From Lomentospora prolificans (taxonomy: Eukaryota; Ascomycota; Sordariomycetes; Microascales; Microascaceae), in the NCBI GenBank assembly GCA_029532625.1, contig JARFXM010000011.1, positions 3,919,501-3,983,500 of the forward strand: 64,000 bases of DNA, written 5' to 3'. This document shows, in pieces, positions 45,774-57,573 of the stretch. Position numbers and translations under genes: made by a program. The notes beneath the pieces are model-generated. The model worked only from the letters and a program-made list of their open reading frames with translations. It was not told where the DNA came from and made no database searches. Each line of letters opens with the position of its first letter. The stretch's first letter is position 1.

Positions 45774-46938
45774 GTGCCAGCCAGCGCTGTTCGATCCTGG
45801 GCTTGTTCTTATTTTCGGACGGCCCTTTTTTAGTTTTTATTTTTTTTGATAAAATTTGAATCGTCTGGCTATATAGAGGAGGATGTATTTGTGGGAATCC
45901 AAGGAGCTCTGCACTTGGTACATTGGAGCTGAGGCGGCAATGTCTGGGAACGATCACTTGACACTCCGAGGGAACTGGGCGTCTTTCTCATAATTTTTAT
46001 AGTTAGCTGTCTGAATAGAGAAAGCATCAACGCGAGTAACTATGTTTAGTCACTCTCTTGTTGATCCTACATCTCTCTCTTCTTACACTGGTTTCCGCGC
46101 ATCTACATGTACTCCTACAATCGCTTCACCTTCTGGACCTGCTCTTTTCTATCCATGGATGTCTCCTTCCGAGACCTGAAGAAAGGATCGTCGACTATGC
46201 CTCAACACTCGTTTACTTCTCATCTTGCTTGATACTTCTTCGTGGGACGCACGTTCTCCCAGGGCTCGTCCACCATCTAATCGATCCTATGCTGGGCGAG
46301 ATGAGCTCACTCCCTTCGATGCTGTATACGTGCGCGACGCGCAGTTCGTACACTTGATAGGGCGCTGCTATAGCGTCTCAGAATAACCCGGCCTATATGC
46401 CAATGTAGAATGAGGATCATGGTTAAGCGGAATGGAAAAACAGGCACATGTGAAATCAAGGCATGCAAAACAAGAACACAACCCTAAACATAACCACTAT
46501 CGTCAGTGACGAACACCACAGAGATACCAAAGAAACCTACAGTAGGACGCTGGCAAAGCGCCTAGGATACGTCGACCATGGAGAATAATGTTGAATACCT
46601 CTTGTGCGGTGTTATGAGGCCGGCTAGCTAGCGAAGAAACGAGAGAGTCTCTCTGCAGTTCCTTATGGAGCCTTTCTTCACGCTACCTGCTTGTCCGCCC
46701 TTAAATACAAGACACAATAAACGACTCAGCCATGTATACCCGCCCAGGGTGCCTAGCCTCGCTCAAATGGAGGATCGTCTCAAAAGTAAAACTCCTCGCT
46801 CTTGTTTTTCTTTAATCAGAGAGTTAGGAAAAAGAGAGTATTTGGAAGGCTATTCCCCAGTGTACCTTGCCCATTTTATTCCCGAAAACCTCCCTCTCGA
46901 CAGGAGCAGTCACGGCAGAATGTAGACTCCGCTAATAT
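45774..46938. other. Gene-poor sequence, about 1.2 kb
   Basis: Contains a CAGC repeat at 45776-45785, T-rich sequence at 45830-45850, and CATGTGAAAT at 46447-46456. The frame at 46058-46357 begins with TTG, not ATG, and is not called. Confidence 0.55.
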
Positions 46939-48677
46939 TTAATATTTACTCAAGGTTCGGGCGACGAGTTCGAAGGGAAGCGTATTGGCCGGTGCCATAT
47001 ATGGGCCGAGCTCGTTGATTAGGGGAGTCCAAGCCAGCTCTAGTTTGCGGCCCCAGGTGCTCTCTAGCTGCACGAAGTAGGCCTGCGCGTCGAACGCGAC
47101 GGCGAAACCGGGTTTCGGTATCCACGGGCTACTCGCGCCGGCCCAGCATGCATTACTTGTGAAGGGTTCCTAAGTTCTGGGCGCTGTGGTCTAGGTACTT
47201 CCACGTTTAGAGGTGGCTCTTCAACAGGGGGCTGAGTTGATGTTAGTTGATTGGAAACTTTGGAGGGCAAATTCTTGAGTAGGATCCAAAGAGAGCGTTC
47301 ATACCTCTGGGCGTGGAACGACGCGAGGATCGCGATTTCTAACGTGTCGGAGAGTGTAATCCGCAAGTGGTAAGAACCAGACGTTAATATTGGGATCCTA
47401 AACCTGTGGTTAACCGTGTCCAACGCGGTCAGGAGCCGGGAAGGTGACAACGTACGAAATCAAAGCGGAAGGCGATGTCGTGGACTCTATCGGCCATGTC
47501 ATCGAGGATTTGAGGCGCGCGACCGCGAGCACGGGGAACTGGGATAGGAGGGATAGGAGGAAGAGGAGGAAATTCTGGGAAGGCAGGAGGAGCAGGAGGA
47601 GCAGGGGGAGCATCATGCCGAGGAGGAAAGCCTGCCTGTCGGTTCGGCTCCCAGTTACCAGGCTGCTCTGGCCCTTGGACGCCTCCCTCTCGATACTGAA
47701 CGGCCCTCAGCCGGGCTGGGATGGGTACTCCGAGGTAATATGGGCAATTGCACGTCCTCCAGGTCAGACCACAGATATGGCAATATTCATGACCACAGAA
47801 GCATCTAAACCGCATGAAGGGGGCTAAAGTTAGCTTCATCATACCCAAGTTGAATAGGGATGGGAGGAAATACATGATATGATTGCAGCCATCTCGTAGA
47901 TCAACGACCCTTCCGCACCGGTTGCAGGCCGAGAAACTATTCTCGTCCATCATATTCATGATTTCTTCATTACCGTAGGCTTCGCAGGCCAACCCGGGAT
48001 GACCTGCCCGCTTGCAGTCACGGCACGTTCGACGAGAACAGACAGGGCATCGCCCAGGGTCGGCTAGGTCAGCTGAGATGAAAGTATCGCACTGCGGTCT
48101 ATGGCAGTAGACCCTGTCTTGGGCGGGAGTTCCCCATTCCTGAGAAGCAGAGCGCCAAGCTCTCCAGAGCCGCGAATGTGATGGCCTACTTCCAGCAGCC
48201 CAGCGGACAGCGTCCTCGGTGACAGGTTGATGGCATCGCGGTGGCCAGCTTTCTTCATTTTGAAGACCTGCCCGAAGACAGGCCCGGAGGCACGGGACAC
48301 AATAGTAGCATCCACATTGGAGACGGCGGGATGGACCACTCCTCTCACCACAGATGAGGCACTCGTGATCGTGAGGTCTGGGGGCGTTCCTGCGGCGAGT
48401 ATTATTCAGAGCCCTACTGTCAGCGTCAGCACTGGTGGCGACGATTCTCCTCCGCTCCTCATTATTTAAGAATTGCCCCTATAATGTAGCGTTAGCGAAC
48501 CTGCGTTGATGTAAGCTGATGATGCCTCGATCCTACATTGCGGTTGCGAGGCACGCCTTGGACTGCTGGAGCATCGGGGGCATTTGCGGCCGGTATGATG
48601 TCGCCAGCGGGGTCGAACGCCCCGGCTGCAAGCAGCTCATTCAAGTCGTCGTCCTCAATGAAACCAAACTCATCCAT
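46939..48677 (-). CDS. RBR (RING1-IBR-RING2) E3 ubiquitin ligase
   Basis: Exons 48677-48537, 48478-47874, 47804-47456, 47397-47305 and 47169-46939 give about 472 residues. RBR ligases take ubiquitin onto a RING2 cysteine before passing it to the target. An acidic N-terminus (EFGFIEDDDLNELL) leads to RING1 (HECLICGERSG, CGCYYCVPCLRACL, RC), then IBR (VYCHRPQCDTFIS, CPVCSRRTCRDCKRAGH, C) and RING2 (CNRCGRVVDLRDGCNHI, spliced to ICFCGHEYCHIC). The catalytic cysteine is the one in DGCNH. A proline-rich stretch (PPAPPAPPAFPEFPPLPPIP) and a further 100 residues without zinc ligands follow. The 3' end is ambiguous. The last intron may instead end at the stronger ACTCAG acceptor, giving exon 47231-47064 and a basic ending. 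The longer ending is preferred for its codon use. Confidence 0.85.
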
Positions 48678-49971
48678 CTCGGTTTCGGGAAGTGGGAATT
48701 GTTTTGAAGTAGGGAGAAGTTGAATGATAATGTGGGTTTTGGATCGTGGCGCTTCGTTGGAAATGGCTTTTTTTGTTTTTCGGAGGAAACAAGACGAAAA
48801 CGCGCCTCGAAACCGATGGCAACCCAAATATTTATACCCGTGCCAGTTGAAGCCATCGTGAGATTGCTTCTAGAGTGAATCACGGCGAAGTTGTTCCTAG
48901 TAGGAGCTATCCATGATGGAGGGGAAGTGAATAGGAACAAAGTCAGCCCGAAAGGGAAAGAAAGGCCGAAGCCCATTGAAACCAATAGCCCAATTCACAG
49001 AGATTCCCTATAACAAGATGCCTAACCTAGCTCCATTCAATGCTGGTTCATCCGTGGGCTCTTTGACATCGCAGGGAGGCGCGCTCAGCGCAATGGGCGG
49101 AGTCCGAAAGTCGCGAGATATTACTAAAGGCCGGGATCATGATTTAGAAATTTAGCCGATGGACGATAGCAGTTGGCAAATTATTCATTGTCTGTCATAG
49201 CACCGAGCGAGGAAACAAGCTTAACTCTAGGACGGATCGATCCAAGCATCTGGGGTAGCGCAAGATGTCGTTGACCATGCGGCCGGAGCCAAGCACGTGG
49301 CTATGGTTACGGCAAGAACCAGGTTGTGCAGAAATGCAGTGAACAGAAGAAACGGATCTTATATTTTAGTTGTAGGCGCGACACCAGCCTGTGACACGGT
49401 ACGAGTCATGCCGGACGGGCATACGATCTCTCTCTGCTTTGAGCTCCTCCACCTAGTAATTAGCCTAGCTGTATATAAAAGAAAAGAGCGGCCAGTTTTA
49501 TGTGTTTCCGAAACATTATACAAGACCATGTGAGTGAAGTGGGTGCAAGTACGTCGCCAGCCACGACTCTTCCCTCCATGTCCCGTACTCAGCGGAGATG
49601 TGTCCAAGGACATGCGCAAAATAGCAAGTGAACAGCACCAGAGGGAGGAGCATCGCCACCTAGTTGCTCCGCGTGTGTGTAATGACGAACCCCGCGCAAA
49701 GCCCTTTCCGTGATATCCGATGAGAATACACCCTTTCCAATACCAAGCCGTTGCCCATTCATTCCCAAGAATTGCTGACGAAAACCGAAACAAAAGAAAA
49801 AGAAAAAGAGAAGGATCCACCATGATTCCGTATAAACTCCGTCGCATCATGAACTCCATCGCTGGTACCTATAATCAAGCCTGGTATAGACGTGAACAGA
49901 TGAAAATGCCGAAAATGACGAGAACGCGAGTTGGTCTGAGGCCCAAACTCCAGGATACCCAAAAAGACATA
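48678..49971. other. Intergenic, about 1.3 kb
   Basis: RBR promoter and 3' flank of the sugar transporter. No gene is supported; A-rich patch at 49785-49812. Confidence 0.6.
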
Positions 49972-52001
49972 TTAGTAGCTAAAATCCACATTACCCATTT
50001 GAGACAACAATTTATCCTGAGAATTGTTGTTGGGGTTATTATTATTCGCTAATACAGCGGCAGGTGGCGCTACTATCGTCGCGCTTGAGCTTGACGATGC
50101 TGTACTGCCCACTGTCGTTGACGAGTTGGTTTGTGTGGGTTCTAGCTCGTGTTCGGGGGGAGGCTGGCCGCTTGGCGACCAGCCTTCATCGAGGATCTGC
50201 TGGAAGCTCCAGCTAGGCTCAAAACGGGTGCTGTTCCACGCGTAGTCGACTCTCTCATACATTTCGTCGATTTGCTCAAGACTAATCTTGCTTGTTTCGT
50301 ATACCATGCACCATACAAAGAAGATGGCAATGATACAGCAGGCACCCCACAGGAAGAAGATCTTGGGCCCGATATCTGCGGACCCTCTGTCGTTGCCTAC
50401 CATAAAAGGGGTTCCATAGGCAATAGCAAAGTTGAGAAGCCAGTTGGCAGCCGTCGAGATGGACATGGCCTTAGCACGAACCTTGAGGGGATAGATTTCC
50501 GAAGTGACGACCCATACGACGGGGCCCCACGAGGCGGCGAAGAAAAATATGTAGATCGCGCAAAAGACAACCAGGATAGTCTGACCAACGTCCTGGAGGT
50601 CAGAACCGTCGCCGGCAGCGGTAGTGAAGGAAGCAATTAGTAATTGGCATACTCCCATGCCAATAGCTCCAACAATAAGAAGTTTGCGACGACCCCAGGA
50701 TTCGATAACGAGGAGACCGGGGATGGTCGAAACGACGTTAATGATGTTAATGATGAGTGATTTCGTGTAAGGGTCTTGAACGTCGGCTCCTCTGAAGAAG
50801 GTAGTGCTGTAGTACATAATAAAATTGATGCCAGTGAGCTGCTGAAGCATTTGCAAAATACAACCGGTCAGCGTTCGACGTCCCAGATGCGGGCTACCAC
50901 GGATGACATCCATGTATGTATCGGGACCGAGTGTAAGTTCGTATTCGTGATTTGCCACGATTTCTTGCAGTTCGTCAATAAGGGCGGGATGGGTGATGTC
51001 GAGGCGACGAAGGCGGCTTAAAGAAAGGCCAGCCGCCTCGGGGCGGCCGCGCTTCACGAGGTATCGAGGGGTCTCTGGTAGGACCAAGAGACCAAGGGTG
51101 AGCACGAGTGCCCAGCTGAGTTGCAGGCCCAAGGGAATACGATATGCCGCCGGCGTGCTCTCCATTCTGTGCGTAAGGATGTTGATAACAGAAGCCGACA
51201 AGAGTCCAATCGTGATCGACAGCTGGTAAGCGCAGACCAGAGTACCTCGAATCCACCGGGGCGCCATTTCGGATTGGTATAGTGGTACGAGAACGGATAT
51301 GGCTCCAACTCCAACACCGGCCAAAAACCTGTAGTTTTCAGTTAGCCCCAACCACGCACTCCAAAAAGATTTCATGTCAAAGTCCGGGATCGCGCACCTT
51401 CCAGCCATCAACATCGGCAATGCCTGGGCACATGTCTGTAGAATACCTCCTACACAGAAGACTCCGACGCTAACTAGGAGTGAGAGTCGACGACCAATTG
51501 AGTCGGCTCCGGGAGCGGAGAGAAGGGCACCGAAAAAAGTTCCAGCACTGAGAATAGCGACTACCATTGAGGCTTCCTTGTTCGTTAGGTCCGGAAGACC
51601 GTCATCGGGATTGTTATGCCCTGACGAAAACTGATCCTTAAATGGGCGCATATCGAGAATGCCGTTGATAGAACTACGAGGAAAAAAAAATCAGCCGTTG
51701 GTCGAAACGCAAATCTAAAGCATAAAATCGCGACGCGCGTGTCGGTGTTTGCATGCAGCCGTCCCCTTCCTCCCTATCTCAAGGGGAAGAAAAAAGTCGC
51801 GACATTGCCTTGGTGGAAGGTATACCCAGAACCACCTCCGGCGAGATGCGAACAAACGGGCGAACTGTCGAATTGATTGCCTTACCCGGTATCATAGCCA
51901 AAGAGTAAGCCTCCCGATGCAACAAACAGGCCAACCATAATGGCCGGCGCTGCTGTGCCTGCGACATTGTCGGGCTTCTTCCAGCCCATGGCTATCGCCA
52001 T
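49972..52001 (-). CDS. MFS sugar porter with long C-terminal tail
   Basis: Exons 52001-51886, 51673-51398 and 51328-49972 give 582 residues; both introns are canonical and in phase. Twelve membrane helices and the sugar-porter signatures are present: GGLLFGYDTGSING, DSIGRR between helices 2 and 3, PETPRYLVKRGR after helix 6, QQLTGINFIMYYSTTFF in helix 7, ESWGRR, and EIYPLKVRAKAMS. It should carry hexoses across the plasma membrane by proton symport or facilitated transport. The C-terminal tail after ETSKISLEQIDEMYE is about 100 residues long, Ser/Pro/Thr/Asn-rich, and ends in QMGNVDFSY. A tail of this size is longer than in most hexose transporters and recalls sensor-like porters (Snf3/Rgt2, Neurospora RCO-3), so a sensing role is possible. 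ATG 52001 has the better context; another lies 12 bases in. Confidence 0.92.
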
Positions 52002-55000
52002 GGTGGATGGTGGTGGACGTCAGTCCCGAGAGATCCGTGTGACAAGATTATCGCTCGAGTCGGGTTTTGGACAAGGACACGATATCAGCGTCCCAATCGA
52101 CGGCGGATCATCTGGTCATCGAGTTGGGTCGTGAGATATCGCTCGTGGGGAATCGAGATTGGTGATGGTTGACGTGTGGGTATACATGTATGATCGTATG
52201 GGAAGTGGAGAAGGGGGAGAAGAAGGGAAAAATGGATGGTGACGAGGGTGCTGGGAACAAGACAGAGGGCATCCTGCCTGGCCTGGGCGCTGGCTGGTGG
52301 AAGAGAGGGGGGAGAGTGGGCGGGCGGTACATCTGCAGCCACAGAGAACAGTGTGTATTGCCTTGGGGAACTCAGGAATCGCTCCAACTATTGTAGATGA
52401 TACCTTTTATTGGCTACATCTTTGTGTCCAACCTAGGTACTCACTACCCTGATTGTTGTAGCCAGGTTTCCCTCCAACCATACCAGAGCACCGGGGAGGT
52501 ATCCGGAGAATGGGTCCCCTCTGACCGCTAGCGACAGGCTGGGAATAGGCTGGCCAGTGGGAGATTCCAGCCATGCAGTCCACAAGGGCCATCTGGTGGA
52601 CTGTACTTTTTACTATGATGTTCCACGGTGCAGCCCCCTTGCCGAACACGTACTCGCGCCAGCTCCTGTCTCAACATGGGTACTGGGCCAGATGTTCATT
52701 TTCACTCCTCGGCACTGTGACCAGGGTCTATGAGTAGCCTCCATGCCAGTTGCAGCGTTCCAACATGACAGTCCTTCGTACCGCACAGGGCATCATATTC
52801 GAACTGGTGATTGGTTTATAGTTGACCCACACAGTTCTTGGATGCTCAGAACAAGCGAGGCCCGGCTTGCTTCATTCATGAAAGTCGAGCTTGGCCGTCT
52901 TTCCATCCAATGTGGTAGTGGTGCCATTTTCTTTTCCCTAAAATGGTTGATGTCAAGAGTACCAACCACGCCATTGATTTTGACTTTGTGGTTTCTGAAC
53001 CGGCTTCAACACGCTGCCTTGATACCGAAGCTGAAGCTTTCGTCGCTTTTCAATAGCGGACGGCTTTCAACGGAATGAGACAAGCCTCTTGTCAGGGTAA
53101 AAGGGTTGCTTGGGGCTTGCTTGATCCTGGTCAGGGTACAGTGTCACAAACTGTGCTATTTACAAGTGTAGGAACACCACCTGGAGAGCCAGCGCGGTAG
53201 TCCTGTGGTGGAATTGCCATCTCGCTCCACAAATTAGTTACGAACTACTGTACTCCGTGCGCCTCAAATGCCATCGACACTAGTCCCTTGCGTATTAGCC
53301 TGTACTCTAATACTGTTACAGCCACTAACATTGGCTATTTCGAAGGGAAAGCTGGAGGACCGGAGGACGGCTGGTATGGACAAGAGTTTTGAATTGGCAC
53401 TGTGTGTGCCACTTAATCAGAAGGAAGGATTCGAGACATACTGTCGTGTCCAGCGCGTCAACTCACCAAGAGCGATTTGGCGATACACCCGCATGGCCGA
53501 GGCAGTAGGGACGTAGCAAATGACACAGTGACCGCTCCACTACGACTAGACGAGGCGTTATTCTAGCGGGTTTTGAGCTCGCCTCTTTTGGCAGCTGCAA
53601 TTACAGTTCTGTCATTATGTTTTATTCTCCTAGCCTTCTCTCATCTCAGGCCCTCCGGTTCCTCCAATTAATAGGTTTCATTGCACCTTATATTACAACT
53701 CTTTAAGGAGAGTCTAGCAACCCGCGACAGTGCCCATTTTCAGGGACCATGGTTGGACCTCCTGATCTAACAGAAGAAATCCTGGGACCAAAACGAATAG
53801 CGTCTAATAGCTCCAAGCCCCCTTCGCCGGGGCAAAGGCCAGAAACTGGTTACGAAATGAAGCGCAGGGTGCATCATGCTTTTTCCTTCGCCCTCACCAT
53901 TTCGGGCTGCATGCGCTGACGCCTGTACAAGTGTGAATAGCACCCACTAGGATCCCAGCCGAGAATGCCCTGTTGCTGGGCAGGTGAAAAGGTGGCTTGT
54001 TCCAACTTTCCCTCTTTCACACACAGACCTCCGGTCAGGTCATCCAACCGCTTGAAGGGAAGATGTGTCTGGTTCTGGTGACTTGGGTTAGAAGCTCCAG
54101 GTGTGCAACAGAAGAATATCGATCCTGGGCAAACCGAGAAGCCAAGGAACATGCCATGGGCACCAATACTGTGCTGCTGATCATCAAGCTAACACGTGAG
54201 TACTGAGATCTGAGGCAGGATGCTCACGTTAAAGGCGTTGAATAATTTATGCAAGGGGTAGCATGAGTTCTTCCCTTCTGTTTGTGCACTGTATGATGAG
54301 TACCATCCGAAAAGAGCCAAGTTGAGAGTTGCTGATTTACTAGTACCCTGGTCCCATAAAGTCATTTTATGCTCCACTTCACACGCAGTAGTGTCGACTA
54401 TTCGATCCCTCCTCCCAAGAGCCGAACCCGTCCGAGAAACCAAGACCGATCCCATCGCGCCAAAGGGCCATCTCTCCTCTAAAGATTGCGGGGAAAGGGT
54501 TTCCCCACGACGCGTTCGTCACGGCGATCCCTTCTTGATGAGTCGACGGATGAGCAGAGCGCTCAGGCGGGCAAGCTCAATTTTCGCTCTGATCGAAGTA
54601 AGGGCCCAGATGTCACCCAGGGCTCTATACACTACTGTACGACACGCACACGCGCGCACTTTCCATCCCAGCTCTCACCGGCTTCTCGGGCGTGCTCAAG
54701 CCACATGAAACCCCGAGATTTTGCATAATAAAGGAGGGCCCGCATTTACCTGCCCTGCTCGATATTTTTTCCTTTCAATTGCCTCTAACCGTCTCTGGAA
54801 TGGTCAAGCCAGCACCGTTTTTCTACGGTATGTACAACATCCAAAATTCCTTCACTGTGTGGTATTGGTGTCCTTGTCCTCAGATGCGCTTTTTGCAACT
54901 AGGAAGGCTACGATGTACGAAGGTACCCTCTGTCGAATTGGTGAGAATAGCAAGCGAGAAGAGGAGCTGACCGCCGTTCCACGAACGGCTAGACTGAAAA

Positions 55001-57573
55001 TAGACTCGTCCTGCAGGCAGGCGAATCCAGCAATTGATGAGAAAATAAACGTTTGTGCCCTGTTACTCCGTCCCTCCAGGTTTCCTCGCAGCACAGGCTT
55101 CGATCCGTTTTACAGGCCAAACTTTGTGCAGCACACCCTCGCACTAGAGGCACAAGCTGGGCCGACACCTCTCACAGAAGCTCACAGCAGCCCAAACTAC
55201 ATCGAGCTAGTTGCGGGTAGCAACATGACTGGGTCGTAGTCGTATGGCCGAATACTCCCCCTTCTTCTTTTGGAGCAACGCCGCATCAAGACCGATCACC
55301 TTATGTTTCTTTTTTACCGTTGCCAGGACATGCAGGCAACACATCAAAGGTCTGAACCAGGAAGAAAAGTATCAGTGTAAGGCTGGCCCGAAGCGAAATC
55401 CGCATTCTCTGTGCCTCCCTCTTCTAAGGGGTGAAGGTCGGAAATCCAACAACTTTTTCGTTCGTCCCGCTTCTCTCCCCCCTGATCCTTGGAAGGTTCG
55501 GTAAGGGAGGAGTGAGGAGGGTACGCAGGAAGGTCTGATCAATCCTTAAGTGTGTCTCTTAATACAGGAATCGCCCGTGTACTACATCGGTCATGCTTTG
55601 CCCCCCCCCTTTTTGCCGTTGGCCAGCGCAGATTGGTCAACTTCTCCCTCTCTCGTCGTGAGATTGTCCTCACTTGCGTCCACATGCTCAGCTGGGATTC
55701 ATGGTAGCGAGAAGGTCGTTGCACCGGTGCATGAGTTTATTGGGGTCTAGATTACGAATTCCGGCCCATGGTCCACGGTGTCGACTCGCCTCACCGTTCC
55801 CGTCGCGGAACAAGGATTTGCTAAGGCTCAACCGAGTTATCGATGCTTGCAATCTTGTAATAATTGGAACACCCCCGAAGAGAATGCTGACCACATCATC
55901 AGTGCAGATGTCCTTTCCTGTGCTAGGGATGCAAGAGGATGGGTCACCCCTTCAGCCACAGCTGCGATTTGGCGATGGTAAGGGCCGGGGGTTTAGTGAG
56001 ATCGTTTGAATGAAATGTACGAATACCCCAAGAACAAAAGTGAAGCTCATCAAGATGCCCTCATACGTAATGTCTCCCCCCTTTCTCTTTTACTGCTTCC
56101 CCTTTGATACGGGTCCAGGAGACCAAGGCTCGCCAGCTCTGCGGCGCCTTCCCAATGTTGGCTGAAATCTGCCCCAAATCTGCTCCTAACCCTGATGAGA
56201 GCGACTGTGGCTTGGCCTTCATTGGGGCTGGATGCCTTGAAAATGAGCCAAGCCCTTAGCCGACATCCGACATCCGAGAACGAATCACCACAGGATTTGT
56301 CCGCCAGCTCTTTATTTTTCGATGACAGACCGACCCCGCTGGTCTCTCCCTTTGGCATGCAACAGAAACAGAAACCTACGAACAAGGCTCGTAGACTGAA
56401 AGCTTTCGTTTACTTACGCTCTTTCACTTACATGAAGAGAGACTCTCGAGGTGCGCCGTACTAAATACATGACAAGAAACCTCACCGACTGTTAGGGAGA
56501 CCATTTTGAGACAAGTACCCAGCCGCCAAAATACGACCATTTCCGAACCGCAGCAGCAGCAGCAGGTAAAATGCATTCCCGCCCGACCTTGTCCTCGTTC
56601 CAAGAAACCCGTACCGCTCGCCTATCTTTATCTTCGGTCCTTGGCGCCCATCATGAAAGGTGAAGGAAGGGTAAGACCGCATGTTAGTCGAGCTATCCGT
56701 TGCTATTCGTAGATACCTAGAATCGTAGAGCGCGCTTGGAAACGTCCTTGTCTGTACTCGTGGGCATTGGTCTCCGAGGTCAGAGTACCTTGCTCTAAAC
56801 GCCAATACCTCTCCATCAGCCTCGGCACAGGAGAGCCACGAAGAAGATTTCCTACATGCATTACCGTTTCTTCCCATGCCGTGATAGCCACCAACATTGA
56901 TCATTTGAGGAAGCTGGAACGCTCCCCATCACATTCTTCTGCTACCCACCCTTTGCGATGAGGGTGTGTAGTGGACGGCATATTCCTTAACCTGCTTATT
57001 TTCCCTTGTAATCATCTCAGACATCGACATCATGCTGCCGACGAACTGCTTCCAAGACAGTGAAACTCGACACCTTTCGCACAATGGCGGGACGGTGTCA
57101 AACTCTTGAAACTCTCCGATACCCTTGAATTGTCACGGCAATGTCGCCTTGGGAACCGGCCCCAATTCCAGCGAGGCTCTTCCGAGACACAGAGATGGCC
57201 AACATAGAGAGATGTCCGAAAAGTATGCTAATCGAAAAAGAAAGGCAGAGAGAGAAGAGAGAGCGTGGAAATAACCCAAGAGCAAGGAATGTCCTCCAGT
57301 TAAAAAAGGAAAAAGGAGAATATATGGATTTTACATACTACAGATACCTCTATGAATACAGAAGGGTGTGGAAGATCGAACCCACGGCGACATACTATTT
57401 CCCATCGCACCTTGTCTCCCTGATCATCCTGATTCTATCCCTTGGTAACGATACCACTCGCCCTCTTTCCCTATAGCGCGATGCTCTGGCGGGGCGTATC
57501 ATCGTGAAATGCTTTGCAAAACAGACCAAGTGCGTTTCTTTTTCTTCGTTCATCACAGGAAAGGAAACAAAAA
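52002..57573. other. Gene-free interval, about 5.6 kb
   Basis: The largest empty stretch in the window. Many frames over 60 codons exist, the longest 54721-55239 (+), but none shows a family motif, coding codon use or convincing splice sites. The first 400 bases hold the transporter promoter. No tRNA, snRNA or transposon ends were recognised. Confidence 0.55.

Noticed and set aside
46058..46357. 99-codon hydrophobic frame
   Set aside because: Begins at TTG, not ATG; the Leu-rich composition comes from pyrimidine-rich DNA.
47064..47231. Proline-rich exon as the only end of the RBR gene
   Set aside because: Kept as an alternative only. Its codon use is poor compared with the overlapping frame ending at 46939, although its acceptor is stronger.
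54721..55239. 172-codon frame in the large gene-free interval
   Set aside because: Third-position base use is flat, there is no domain or leader, and the surrounding 5 kb is equally non-coding.
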